From Streptomyces anulatus (GTDB lineage Bacteria; Actinomycetota; Actinomycetes; Streptomycetales; Streptomycetaceae), in assembly GCF_000721175.1 (NCBI RefSeq), contig NZ_JOEZ01000016.1, positions 124,001 through 188,000 of the forward strand: a stretch of DNA of 64,000 nt, read 5' to 3'. The notes beneath the pieces are model-generated. The model made no database searches. It saw nothing but the letters and a program-made list of their open reading frames with translations, and had not been told where the DNA came from. Numbering within the stretch: the stretch's first letter is position 1; the number at the start of each line of letters is the position of its first letter. The translations under genes were made by a program, and so were the position numbers. Of this stretch, positions 56,943-64,000 are shown in pieces.

Positions 56943-58202
56943 GTGGTCGACGCACATCAGACGTTCGTCATCGTCGGAGCAGGACTCGCAGGGGCGAAGG
57001 CGGCCGAAACACTGCGCGCCGAAGGGTTCACCGGCCGGGTGATCCTCATCGGCGACGAGCGCGACCACCCCTACGAACGGCCGCCGCTCTCCAAGGGCTA
57101 CCTGGACGGCAAGGCCGACCGCGACAGCGTCTTCACACACGAGCGCCCCTGGTACGCGGGCGCCGACATCGAGCTGCACCTCGGCCAGCCGGTCACCGCG
57201 CTCGACCGGTACGCCAAGACCGTGCAGCTCGGCGACAACACCGTCATCCACTACGACAAGCTGCTGCTGGCCACCGGCTCCGAACCGCGCCGCCTGGACA
57301 TCCCCGGCACCGACCTGGCAGGCGTCCACCACCTGCGCCGCCTCGCCCACGCCGACCGGCTGCGCAACGTGCTCGCCGCCCTCGGCCGCGACAACGGCCA
57401 CCTGGTCATCGCCGGAGCCGGCTGGATCGGCCTGGAGGTCGCCGCCGCCGCCCGTGGTTACGGCGCCGAGGTCACCGTCGTCGAAGCCGAGCCCACCCCC
57501 CTGCACCAGGTCATCGGCCCCGAGCTGGGCCAGATCTTCACCGAACTGCACCGCGCGCACGGCGTCCGCTTCCACTTCGGCGCCCGGCTCACCGAGATCA
57601 CCGGCCAGGACGGCATGGTCTTCGCCGCCCGCACCGACGACGGCGAGGAGCACCCCGCCCACGATGTGCTCGCCGCGATCGGCGCCGCCCCGCGCTCCGC
57701 CCTGGCCGAGGCCGCCGGACTGGAGACGGCCGACCGCGCCCACGGCGGCGGCATCGCCGTGGACGCCTCGCTGCGCACCTCCGACCCGCACATCTACGCC
57801 GCCGGGGACGTCGCCGCCGCGGCCCACCCGCTGCTGGGCACCCGGCTGCGCGTCGAGCACTGGGCGAACGCCCTGAACGGCGGACCGGCCGCCGCCCGCG
57901 CCATGCTCGGCCAGGACGTGACGTACGACCGCGTCCCGTACTTCTTCTCCGACCAGTACGACCTGGGCCTCGAGTACTCCGGCTGGGCCCCGCCCGGCTC
58001 CTACGACGAGGTGATCATCCGGGGCGACGCCGGGAAGCGGGAGTTCATCGCGTTCTGGCTGAAGGACCGCCGCGTCCTGGCCGGGATGAACGTCAACGTG
58101 TGGGATGTCACCGAAACCATCCAGGAGCTCATCCGGGCCCGTCAGCAGCACGACCCGGAAGCCCTCGCCGCCCCGTCGGTCCCGCTGGAATCCCTGCTCT
58201 GA
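56943..58202 (+). CDS. FAD-dependent pyridine nucleotide oxidoreductase (ferredoxin-reductase-like)
   Basis: A 419-residue flavoprotein with two dinucleotide-binding motifs (FVIVGAGLAGAKAAETLRAE for FAD, LVIAGAGWIGLEVAAAARGY for NAD(P)H), ERPPLSKGYL, and IYAAGDVAAA. The C-terminal 85 residues are a reductase_C domain (YFFSDQYDLGLEYSGWAPP). It fits rhodocoxin/putidaredoxin-type ferredoxin reductases that feed P450s or dioxygenases. GTG 56943 has GAGGAGG seven bases upstream. Its redox partner is not encoded in the window. Confidence 0.92.
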   Translation: MVDAHQTFVIVGAGLAGAKAAETLRAEGFTGRVILIGDERDHPYERPPLSKGYLDGKADRDSVFTHERPWYAGADIELHLGQPVTALDRYAKTVQLGDNTVIHYDKLLLATGSEPRRLDIPGTDLAGVHHLRRLAHADRLRNVLAALGRDNGHLVIAGAGWIGLEVAAAARGYGAEVTVVEAEPTPLHQVIGPELGQIFTELHRAHGVRFHFGARLTEITGQDGMVFAARTDDGEEHPAHDVLAAIGAAPRSALAEAAGLETADRAHGGGIAVDASLRTSDPHIYAAGDVAAAAHPLLGTRLRVEHWANALNGGPAAARAMLGQDVTYDRVPYFFSDQYDLGLEYSGWAPPGSYDEVIIRGDAGKREFIAFWLKDRRVLAGMNVNVWDVTETIQELIRARQQHDPEALAAPSVPLESLL

Positions 58203-58209
58203 GGACGGC

Positions 58210-58243
58210 GCCGGGGCGCGGGCCGCACCGCCCGCGCCCCGGC
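58210..58243 (+). terminator. Terminator after the oxidoreductase gene
   Basis: Perfect 14-base arms (GCCGGGGCGCGGGC) with a six-base loop, seven bases after the stop codon. Confidence 0.75.
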
Positions 58244-58294
58244 GGGGCTCCTGCCGCGCGTCCGGGTGTCCGACCCCACCCGTAGACTTCACGC

Positions 58295-60229
58295 GTGGCC
58301 GGCAGGATCAACGACGACGACGTGAAGGCAGTACGGGACGCGGTCCCGATCGACTCCGTCGTGTCCGAATACCTCCAGCTGCGCAACGCGGGCGGCGGAA
58401 ACCTGAAGGGCCTCTGCCCCTTCCACGACGAGAAGTCCCCCTCCTTCCAGGTCAGCCCCGCCAAGGGCCTGTTCCACTGCTTCGGCTGCCAGGAGGGCGG
58501 CGACACGATCGCCTTCGTGATGAAGATCGACCACCTCTCCTTCTCGGAGACGGTCGAGCGCCTCGCCGCCAAGGCGGGCATCACCCTGCGGTACGAGGAG
58601 GGCGGCTACAACCCCTCCCACCAGCGCGGCGAACGCATCCGGCTGATCGAGGCCCACCAGGCCGCCGCCGAGTTCTACGTCCGCGCACTGGAGAGCCCCG
58701 AAGCCGAGATCGGCCGTAAGTTCCTCGCCGAGCGCGGCTTCGACCAGGACGCCGCCGCCCACTTCCGTGTCGGCTACAGCCCGGCCGGCTGGGACCACCT
58801 CACCCGCTATCTGCGCGGCAAGGGCTTCAGCGACAAGGAGCTCATCACCTCCGGGCTCTCCCAGGACGGCCGCCGCGGCCCCATCGACCGCTTCCGCGGC
58901 CGGCTGATGTGGCCGATCAGCGACACCGCCGGGGAGATCGTCGGCTTCGGCGCCCGCAAGCTCCGCGACGACGACAACGGCCCGAAGTACCTCAACACCC
59001 CCGAGACCCCGGTCTACAAGAAGTCCCAGGTGCTGTACGGCATCGACCTGGCCAAGAAGGACATCGCCAAGGCCAGCCGCGCGGTCGTCGTCGAGGGCTA
59101 CACCGACGTCATGGCCTGCCACCTCGCCGGCGTCACCACGGCCATCGCCACCTGCGGCACCGCCTTCGGCAACGACCACATCAAGATCCTGCGCCGCCTC
59201 CTCATGGACAACGGCAGCGCCCGCGTGATCTTCACCTTCGACGGCGACTCGGCCGGCCAGAAGGCCGCCCTGCGCGCCTTCGAGGACGACCAGAAGTTCG
59301 CCGCCGAGACGTACATCGCCATCGCCCCGGACGGCATGGACCCCTGCGACCTGCGGCTCGCCAAGGGCGACGACTCCGTACGCGACCTGGTCGAGCCGCG
59401 CACCCCGCTCTTCGAGTTCGCCCTGCGCCAGATCGTCGGCCGGTACGACCTGGAGACCCCGGCCGGCCGCGCCGCCGCCCTCGACGAGGCCGCCGCCGTC
59501 GTCGCCAAGATCAAGACGAGCAGCGTGCAGCGCGAGGTCGCCGTCCAGCTCGCCGGGTTCGTCGGCATCCTCGACCAGGAGTTCGTCGTCCACCGCGTCG
59601 CCCAGCTCGCCCGCTGGGCCCGTGACAAGGGCGGCGACCACGGGGAGCGCGGCGGCCGCGGCGGACCCCAGGGCGCACGCGGCGGACCCCGGGGCGCACG
59701 GGGCGGCGCACCGCAGCCGGCCGCCCCCGGCTTCTCCGGCCCCGCGCTCAACCTCCGCAGCCCCGCCCACCGCACCGAACGCGAGCTCCTCAAGCTCGCC
59801 CTCCAGAAGCCCGCCCTGGTCTCCCCGGCCTTCGACGCCTACGGCGTGGACGAGTTCACCGCCCCGCCCTACGCCGCCGTACGCCGGTGCATCGAGGAGG
59901 CCGGCGGCGCCGAACAGGGCCTCGCCGACAACCGCGAATATCTGGTCGCCGTCATGGACGCGGCCCCCGACAACACCGTCCGCAGCCTCGTCACGGAGCT
60001 CGCCGTCGAGGTCTTCATCGGCAAGACCATCGACGAGACCTACGCCGGCATGCAGCTCGTCCACGTCCGGCTGCGCGCCGTGGACCGCCGCATCAACGAC
60101 GTACAGGGCAGCCTCGCCCGCCTCGGCAGCAACGTCGCCCCCCAGGACCTGGCCGCCGCGCAGAACGAGGTCTGGGTGCTCCAGCAGTACGCCCAGTCCC
60201 TGCGCGCCCACGGCGCCGCCGCGCTCTGA
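58295..60229 (+). CDS. dnaG: DNA primase
   Basis: A 644-residue primase. The N-terminal CHC2 zinc finger (GLCPFHDEKSPSFQV, LFHCFGCQEGGD), the RNA-polymerase core with DRFRGRLMWPISD, and TOPRIM motifs VVVEGYTDVMACHLA and FTFDGDSAGQKAALRAF are intact. Around residues 448-480 a Gly/Arg-rich repeat linker (GGRGGPQGARGGPRGARGG) joins the core to the C-terminal DnaB-interaction domain. GTG 58295 is the start. The gene precedes the hrd-type sigma factor, an arrangement close to the dnaG-rpoD pairing of other bacteria. Confidence 0.96.
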   Translation: MAGRINDDDVKAVRDAVPIDSVVSEYLQLRNAGGGNLKGLCPFHDEKSPSFQVSPAKGLFHCFGCQEGGDTIAFVMKIDHLSFSETVERLAAKAGITLRYEEGGYNPSHQRGERIRLIEAHQAAAEFYVRALESPEAEIGRKFLAERGFDQDAAAHFRVGYSPAGWDHLTRYLRGKGFSDKELITSGLSQDGRRGPIDRFRGRLMWPISDTAGEIVGFGARKLRDDDNGPKYLNTPETPVYKKSQVLYGIDLAKKDIAKASRAVVVEGYTDVMACHLAGVTTAIATCGTAFGNDHIKILRRLLMDNGSARVIFTFDGDSAGQKAALRAFEDDQKFAAETYIAIAPDGMDPCDLRLAKGDDSVRDLVEPRTPLFEFALRQIVGRYDLETPAGRAAALDEAAAVVAKIKTSSVQREVAVQLAGFVGILDQEFVVHRVAQLARWARDKGGDHGERGGRGGPQGARGGPRGARGGAPQPAAPGFSGPALNLRSPAHRTERELLKLALQKPALVSPAFDAYGVDEFTAPPYAAVRRCIEEAGGAEQGLADNREYLVAVMDAAPDNTVRSLVTELAVEVFIGKTIDETYAGMQLVHVRLRAVDRRINDVQGSLARLGSNVAPQDLAAAQNEVWVLQQYAQSLRAHGAAAL

Positions 60230-60447
60230 GACCGCCCGCGGCCCTGCAGGACCCGGGCAGGACCGGTAACCGTCCGGTGACGGACCGGAACCAGAAAGTC
60301 CTCGCACGCCCCTCGTGACAGTCGTGTGTCGTACCCCACACTGGGGAATGTCTGAGTCATCGGAGCACGCCGGTCCGCAGGGGAGCACCCGGGGCCGGGC
60401 AGACCTCCGCCCCGTCATCCGGCAGCGATCACCTGGAGGTCGCCCCC

Positions 60448-61539
60448 GTGCAGACCCGGACCGTGACGACCACGACCGAGCCCATAGCGGCCGTTCCGGC
60501 GCAGAACAGGGCTCTGCACCACCCGGAGACCCCAGCCGGCCCGCCCGGACACGCACCCGAGGCGGTCATGGTGGAAGCGACGCACCTCCCCGACCCCCCG
60601 GAGCTTCGGAACCGGGCGGACGCCGGCGGCCCCACCTCCGACCTGTTCCGGCAGTACCTGCGCGAGATCGGCCGCATCCCGCTGCTCACCGCCGCCGAGG
60701 AGGTCGACCTGGCCCGCCGCGTCGAGGCCGGACTCTTCGCCGAGGAACGCCTCGCGGGCACCCCCGACCTCGACTCCCGCCTCGCCGGCGACCTGGACCG
60801 GCTGGTGGTGATGGGCCGCACGGCCAAACGCCGCCTCATCGAGGCCAACCTCCGGCTCGTCGTCTCCGTCGCCAAGCGCTACGTGGGCCGCGGGCTGACC
60901 ATGCTCGACCTGGTCCAGGAGGGGAACCTCGGACTGATCCGGGCCGTGGAGAAGTTCGACTACGCCCGGGGCTACAAGTTCTCCACGTACGCGACCTGGT
61001 GGATCCGCCAGGCCATGTCCCGCGCGCTCGCCGACCAGGCCCGCACCATCCGCGTCCCGGTCCACGTCGTGGAACTGATCAACCGCGTGGCGCGGGTCCA
61101 GCGCCGCATGCTCCAGGAACGCGGCATCGAGCCCCGCGCCGAGGACGTCGCCGCCGAGCTCGGCCTGACGCCCGAGCGGGTCACCGAAGTCCTCCGCCTG
61201 GCCCAGGAGCCCGTCTCCCTCCACGCCCCCGTCGGCGAGGAGGACGACGTCTCCTTCGGCGACCTCATCGAGGACGGAGACGCCACCTCACCCGTCGAGT
61301 CCGCCGCCTTCCTGCTGCTGCGCGAACATCTGGAGGCGGTGCTCTCCACCCTCGGCGAACGCGAACGCAAGGTCGTCCAACTGCGCTACGGCCTGGAGGA
61401 CGGCCGGCCCCGCACCCTGGAGGAGATCGGCCGGATCTTCGGCGTGACACGCGAACGCATCCGCCAGATCGAGTCCAAGACCCTCAGCAGGCTGCGGGAC
61501 CACGCCTTCGCCGACCAACTCCGCGGCTACCTCGACTGA
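60448..61539 (+). CDS. hrdA: RNA polymerase sigma factor, HrdA-like (sigma-70 group 2)
   Basis: A 363-residue sigma factor. Region 1.2 ([20 protein letters not shown]), regions 2.1-2.4 ([60 protein letters not shown]), region 3 and region 4.2 ([20 protein letters not shown]) are complete; region 1.1 is absent, as in group 2 sigmas. The context next to dnaG suggests HrdA, one of the non-essential principal-like sigmas of Streptomyces; the symbol is inferred from context. GTG 60448 has GGAGG about ten bases before it. Its 3' end overlaps the altered end of the convergent ABC gene. Confidence 0.85.
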   Translation: MQTRTVTTTTEPIAAVPAQNRALHHPETPAGPPGHAPEAVMVEATHLPDPPELRNRADAGGPTSDLFRQYLREIGRIPLLTAAEEVDLARRVEAGLFAEERLAGTPDLDSRLAGDLDRLVVMGRTAKRRLIEANLRLVVSVAKRYVGRGLTMLDLVQEGNLGLIRAVEKFDYARGYKFSTYATWWIRQAMSRALADQARTIRVPVHVVELINRVARVQRRMLQERGIEPRAEDVAAELGLTPERVTEVLRLAQEPVSLHAPVGEEDDVSFGDLIEDGDATSPVESAAFLLLREHLEAVLSTLGERERKVVQLRYGLEDGRPRTLEEIGRIFGVTRERIRQIESKTLSRLRDHAFADQLRGYLD

Positions 61540-63469
61540 TCCACCGGACAGGCCCCAAGGGCTGTCCCGCAATTCCCGGCGGGCGCACGACGACAGCTAC
61601 GGCACCTCGCCGCGTTGTCGGAACATCCACATACATCCAGTATGCGGATGCCCCTATCACCAGGATCACGTCCGCGTCCCGGATCGTGGAGAGCCGGTGC
61701 GCGATCACGAACGACGTACGCCCGTGGGCCAGGCGCGCCATCGCCTTCTGGATCAGCACCTCGGTCCGGGTGTCCACCGAGCTGGTCGCCTCGTCGAGGA
61801 CCAGGATCACCGGGTCGGACAGGAACGCCCGCGCGATGGTGATCAGCTGCTTCTCGCCCGCGCTGACCCCGGAGCCCTCGTCGTCGATCACCGAGTCGTA
61901 CCCGTCGGGCAGCGTCCGGATGAACCGGTCCGCGTGCGCCGCCTTCGCCGCCTCCTCGATCTCCTCCCGGGTGACCTCGCGCGAAGCGCCGTACGCGATG
62001 TTCTCGGCTATCGAACCGCCGAACAGCCAGGTGTCCTGGAGCACCATGCCTATGGAGGACCGCAGATCGGCGCGGGACATCTTCGCCACGTCGACCCCGT
62101 CGAGCGCGATCCGCCCGCCGGTCACCTCGTAGAACCGCATCAGCAGGTTCACCAGCGTCGTCTTGCCCGCCCCGGTCGGACCGACGATCGCGACGGTCTG
62201 CCCCGGCTCCACGCCCAGCGACAGATCCTCGATCAGCGGCTTCTCCGGCTCGTAGCGGAAGGACACCTTCTCCAGCGAGACCCGGCCGTCAAGACGCTCC
62301 GGGCGCTCCCCGTGCTCCGGATCCGCGTCCTGCTCCTCGGCGTCCAGCAACTCGAAGACCCGCTCCGCCGACGCGATGCCGGACTGGATGAGGTTGGCCA
62401 TCGAGGCGACCTGCGTCAGCGGCATCGAGAACTGCCGCGAGTACTGGATGAACGCCTGGACGTCACCGATCGACAGCGCACCAGAGGCGACCCGGAGCCC
62501 GCCGACCACCGCGACCAGCACATAGTTGATGTTCGAGATGAAGAACATCAGCGGCTGCATGAGCCCGCTGGCGAACTGGGCCTTGAAGCCCGCCTCGTAC
62601 AGCGCCTCGTTCTGCTCGGCGAAGTCCCGCGCGGACTCCTCCTGCCGGCCGAAGACCTTCACCAGGTTGTGCCCGGTGTACATCTCCTCGATATGGGCGT
62701 TGAGCGTGCCCGTCACCCGCCACTGCTGCACGAACTGCGGCTGCGACCGTTTGCCGACCTGCGTCGCCACGACCACCGACAGCGGGACCGTCACCAGCGC
62801 GACCAGGGCCAGCAGCGGGGAGATCCAGAACATCATCACCAGCACGCCGACGATCGTCAGCAGTGAATTGATGAGCTGGCCCATCGTCTGCTGGAGCGTC
62901 TGCGAGATGTTGTCGATGTCGTTCGTCGCCCGGCTCAGCACCTCCCCGCGCTTGGCCCGGTCGAAGTACGACAGCGGCAGCCGCGCCAGCTTCGTCTGGA
63001 GGTCCTCGCGCAGTTGGAACACGATCCGGTTGATCACCCGGATCGACAGCCGCGTCGACACCAGCATCAGCAGCCCGGCCCCGACGTAGATCGCCAGGGC
63101 CAGCAGCAGGACGTTCCCCACCGCCCCGAAGCCGATGCCCACGCCCGGGGTGAAGTCCACCCCCGAAAGCATGTCGGCCATCGAGCCGCGACCGTCCTCG
63201 CGCAGCCCCTCGATCGCCTGTGCCTTCGTCGTGCCCTCGGGCATCCCGCGCCCGACCACACCGGCGAAGATCAGGTCCGTCGCCCTGCCGAGGATCTTCG
63301 GCCCGGCCACCGACAGCCCGACGCTCATCGTCACCGCGGCCAGCATCAGCCACAGCGAGGACTTCTCCCGGCCGAACCGCTTCAGCAGCCGCTTGCTCGA
63401 CCCCTTGAAATCCATCGACCGCTCGGTGGGCGCGCCCCCGGCCATCATCCGTCCGCCCGGACCGGCCAT
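61484..63469 (-). CDS. ABC exporter (membrane plus ATPase) with C-terminus altered by a repeat
   Basis: A 661-residue fused ABC exporter half-transporter. Six membrane segments occupy about residues 35-345; the ATPase has Walker [10 protein letters not shown], signature VSAGEKQLI (an unusual form of SGGQ), Walker [10 protein letters not shown] and AHRLSTI. Homology stops at about residue 604 (RDADVILV). Beyond it the frame reads through a dispersed hairpin repeat and into the antisense of the sigma gene ([18 protein letters not shown] and on), replacing the 30-50 residues relatives have after this point. Walker and switch motifs survive, so partial function is possible. ATG 63469 overlaps the upstream gene by one base (TAATG), implying a heterodimer. 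Confidence 0.85.
   Translation of the reverse strand: MAGPGGRMMAGGAPTERSMDFKGSSKRLLKRFGREKSSLWLMLAAVTMSVGLSVAGPKILGRATDLIFAGVVGRGMPEGTTKAQAIEGLREDGRGSMADMLSGVDFTPGVGIGFGAVGNVLLLALAIYVGAGLLMLVSTRLSIRVINRIVFQLREDLQTKLARLPLSYFDRAKRGEVLSRATNDIDNISQTLQQTMGQLINSLLTIVGVLVMMFWISPLLALVALVTVPLSVVVATQVGKRSQPQFVQQWRVTGTLNAHIEEMYTGHNLVKVFGRQEESARDFAEQNEALYEAGFKAQFASGLMQPLMFFISNINYVLVAVVGGLRVASGALSIGDVQAFIQYSRQFSMPLTQVASMANLIQSGIASAERVFELLDAEEQDADPEHGERPERLDGRVSLEKVSFRYEPEKPLIEDLSLGVEPGQTVAIVGPTGAGKTTLVNLLMRFYEVTGGRIALDGVDVAKMSRADLRSSIGMVLQDTWLFGGSIAENIAYGASREVTREEIEEAAKAAHADRFIRTLPDGYDSVIDDEGSGVSAGEKQLITIARAFLSDPVILVLDEATSSVDTRTEVLIQKAMARLAHGRTSFVIAHRLSTIRDADVILVIGASAYWMYVDVPTTRRGAVAVVVRPPGIAGQPLGPVRWISRGSRGVGRRRRGPAAC
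61559..61655. repeat. Dispersed hairpin repeat, copy B
   Basis: An element of about 97 bases starting at GGGCTGTCCCGC, with CGCCGCGTTGTCGG and a hairpin of arms CATCCACATAC (61624-61634) and GTATGCGGATG (61640-61650) around the loop ATCCA. The related element at 14758-14860 has different arms but the same loop and flanking core. This copy forms the 3' part of the ABC exporter reading frame. Confidence 0.7.
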
Positions 63470-64000
63470 TACGCGGCCTCCGCTTCCGTCAGCTGGGAGA
63501 GCACGATCTCCCGGTACGTTTCATTGCCGTCCATCAGCTCGTGATGGGTGCCGGACCCCACGAGCCGGCCCTCGTCCAGCACCAGGATCCGGTCCGCGTC
63601 GCGGATGGTGGACACCCGCTGCGCCACGATCACCACGGTCGCCCCGGCCGTCTCACGGCCCAGCGCAGCCCGCAGCGCCGCGTCGGTCGCGTAGTCCAGC
63701 GCCGAGAACGAGTCGTCGAACAGATAGATCTCCGGGCGCTGCACCAGTGTCCGGGCGATCGCGAGCCGCTGCCGCTGACCGCCCGACACATTGGTGCCGC
63801 CCTGCGCGATCGGCGCGTCCAGCCCGTGCTCCAGCGCCTCGACGAACTCCTTGGCCTGCGCCACCTCCAGCGCGTGCCACAGCTCCTCGTCTGTCGCGTC
63901 CGGATTCCCGTACCGCAGGTTCGTCGCGACCGTCCCCGAGAAGAGGTACGGCTTCTGCGGCACCAGGCTCACCGTCTTCGCCAGCAGTACCGGGTCCAGC
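63469..64000 (-). CDS. ABC exporter ATPase part (5' end outside window)
   Basis: The C-terminal 176 or so residues of a second ABC exporter subunit. Visible are SLVPQKPYLFSGTVATNLRY (Q-loop region), NVSGGQRQRLAIARTL (canonical signature), IYLFDDSFSALD (Walker B, with Asp rather than Glu at the catalytic position) and AQRVSTI. The Walker B Asp in place of Glu is a feature of the degenerate partner in heterodimeric exporters; the neighbouring subunit has the normal Glu. It ends TEAEAA with TAA overlapping the next ATG. Confidence 0.9.
   Translation of the reverse strand, partial: LDPVLLAKTVSLVPQKPYLFSGTVATNLRYGNPDATDEELWHALEVAQAKEFVEALEHGLDAPIAQGGTNVSGGQRQRLAIARTLVQRPEIYLFDDSFSALDYATDAALRAALGRETAGATVVIVAQRVSTIRDADRILVLDEGRLVGSGTHHELMDGNETYREIVLSQLTEAEAA

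Overview
The window is high-GC DNA with strong third-position G/C bias, frequent GTG starts and short overlaps between consecutive genes. Gene content and order (phoH-ybeY-era, leuA, recO-uppS, zur-znu, glyS, ppdK, nirBD, dgt, dnaG, an hrd-type sigma factor) point to the core chromosome of a Streptomyces species. No rRNA, tRNA, CRISPR array, transposase gene or secondary-metabolite cluster was recognised.

Layout. 1-4.5 kb: 3' end of RNase Z, an adenine/adenosine deaminase, a convergent MFS exporter and a PfkB sugar kinase. 4.6-11 kb: RNA/ribosome maintenance block phoH (interrupted by an intein), ybeY, a CNNM/CBS membrane protein, an MmcQ-like protein, a cytidine-deaminase-like protein lacking zinc ligands, and era. 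11-12.7 kb: protealysin-type M4 protease and its emfourin inhibitor, with a repeat element between them. 12.8-17.4 kb: leucine leader peptide and leuA, a TerB-like protein, recO, uppS. 17.4-22.4 kb: zinc block (zur, znuBCA) and glyS. 22.4-30.4 kb: accessory stretch with small proteins, a fused ABM/SnoaL protein, an alpha/beta hydrolase, an XRE-DUF397 locus, glutaminase, a broken HigB toxin with two XRE genes, and a PP2C phosphatase. 30.8-38.1 kb: dusB and a GntR-controlled ABC importer with a HAD hydrolase. 38.4-43.4 kb: pyruvate phosphate dikinase, an ArsR-type regulator and a VOC protein. 43.5-50 kb: DUF839 secreted protein, nirBD, a TSUP permease, a class F sortase and a surface protein. 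50.4-56.8 kb: aminotransferase IV and FMN reductase around a SoxR-like palindrome, cutA, a GGCT-like protein, a SanA-like protein, sirohydrochlorin chelatase and dgt. 56.9-64 kb: ferredoxin-reductase-like protein, dnaG, the sigma factor, and a two-gene ABC exporter whose 3' end has been replaced by a repeat.

Functional links. Zur and ZnuABC form a zinc-uptake regulon with two Zur-box-like sites before znuA. NirBD needs siroheme, and a sirohydrochlorin chelatase lies about 7 kb away. The GntR gene and the importer/HAD operon are divergent and share an intergenic region with two palindromes. The M4 protease and emfourin are an enzyme/inhibitor pair.

Most notable signals: (i) a 360-residue LAGLIDADG intein in PhoH with the residue pattern of a class 3 intein; (ii) two families of small dispersed repeats, one with 14-bp terminal inverted repeats and one with a constant-loop hairpin; (iii) one copy of the hairpin repeat rewriting the C-terminus of an ABC exporter; (iv) a HigB-like toxin pseudogene next to intact XRE genes; (v) an 18-bp SoxR-box-like palindrome before an FMN reductase.
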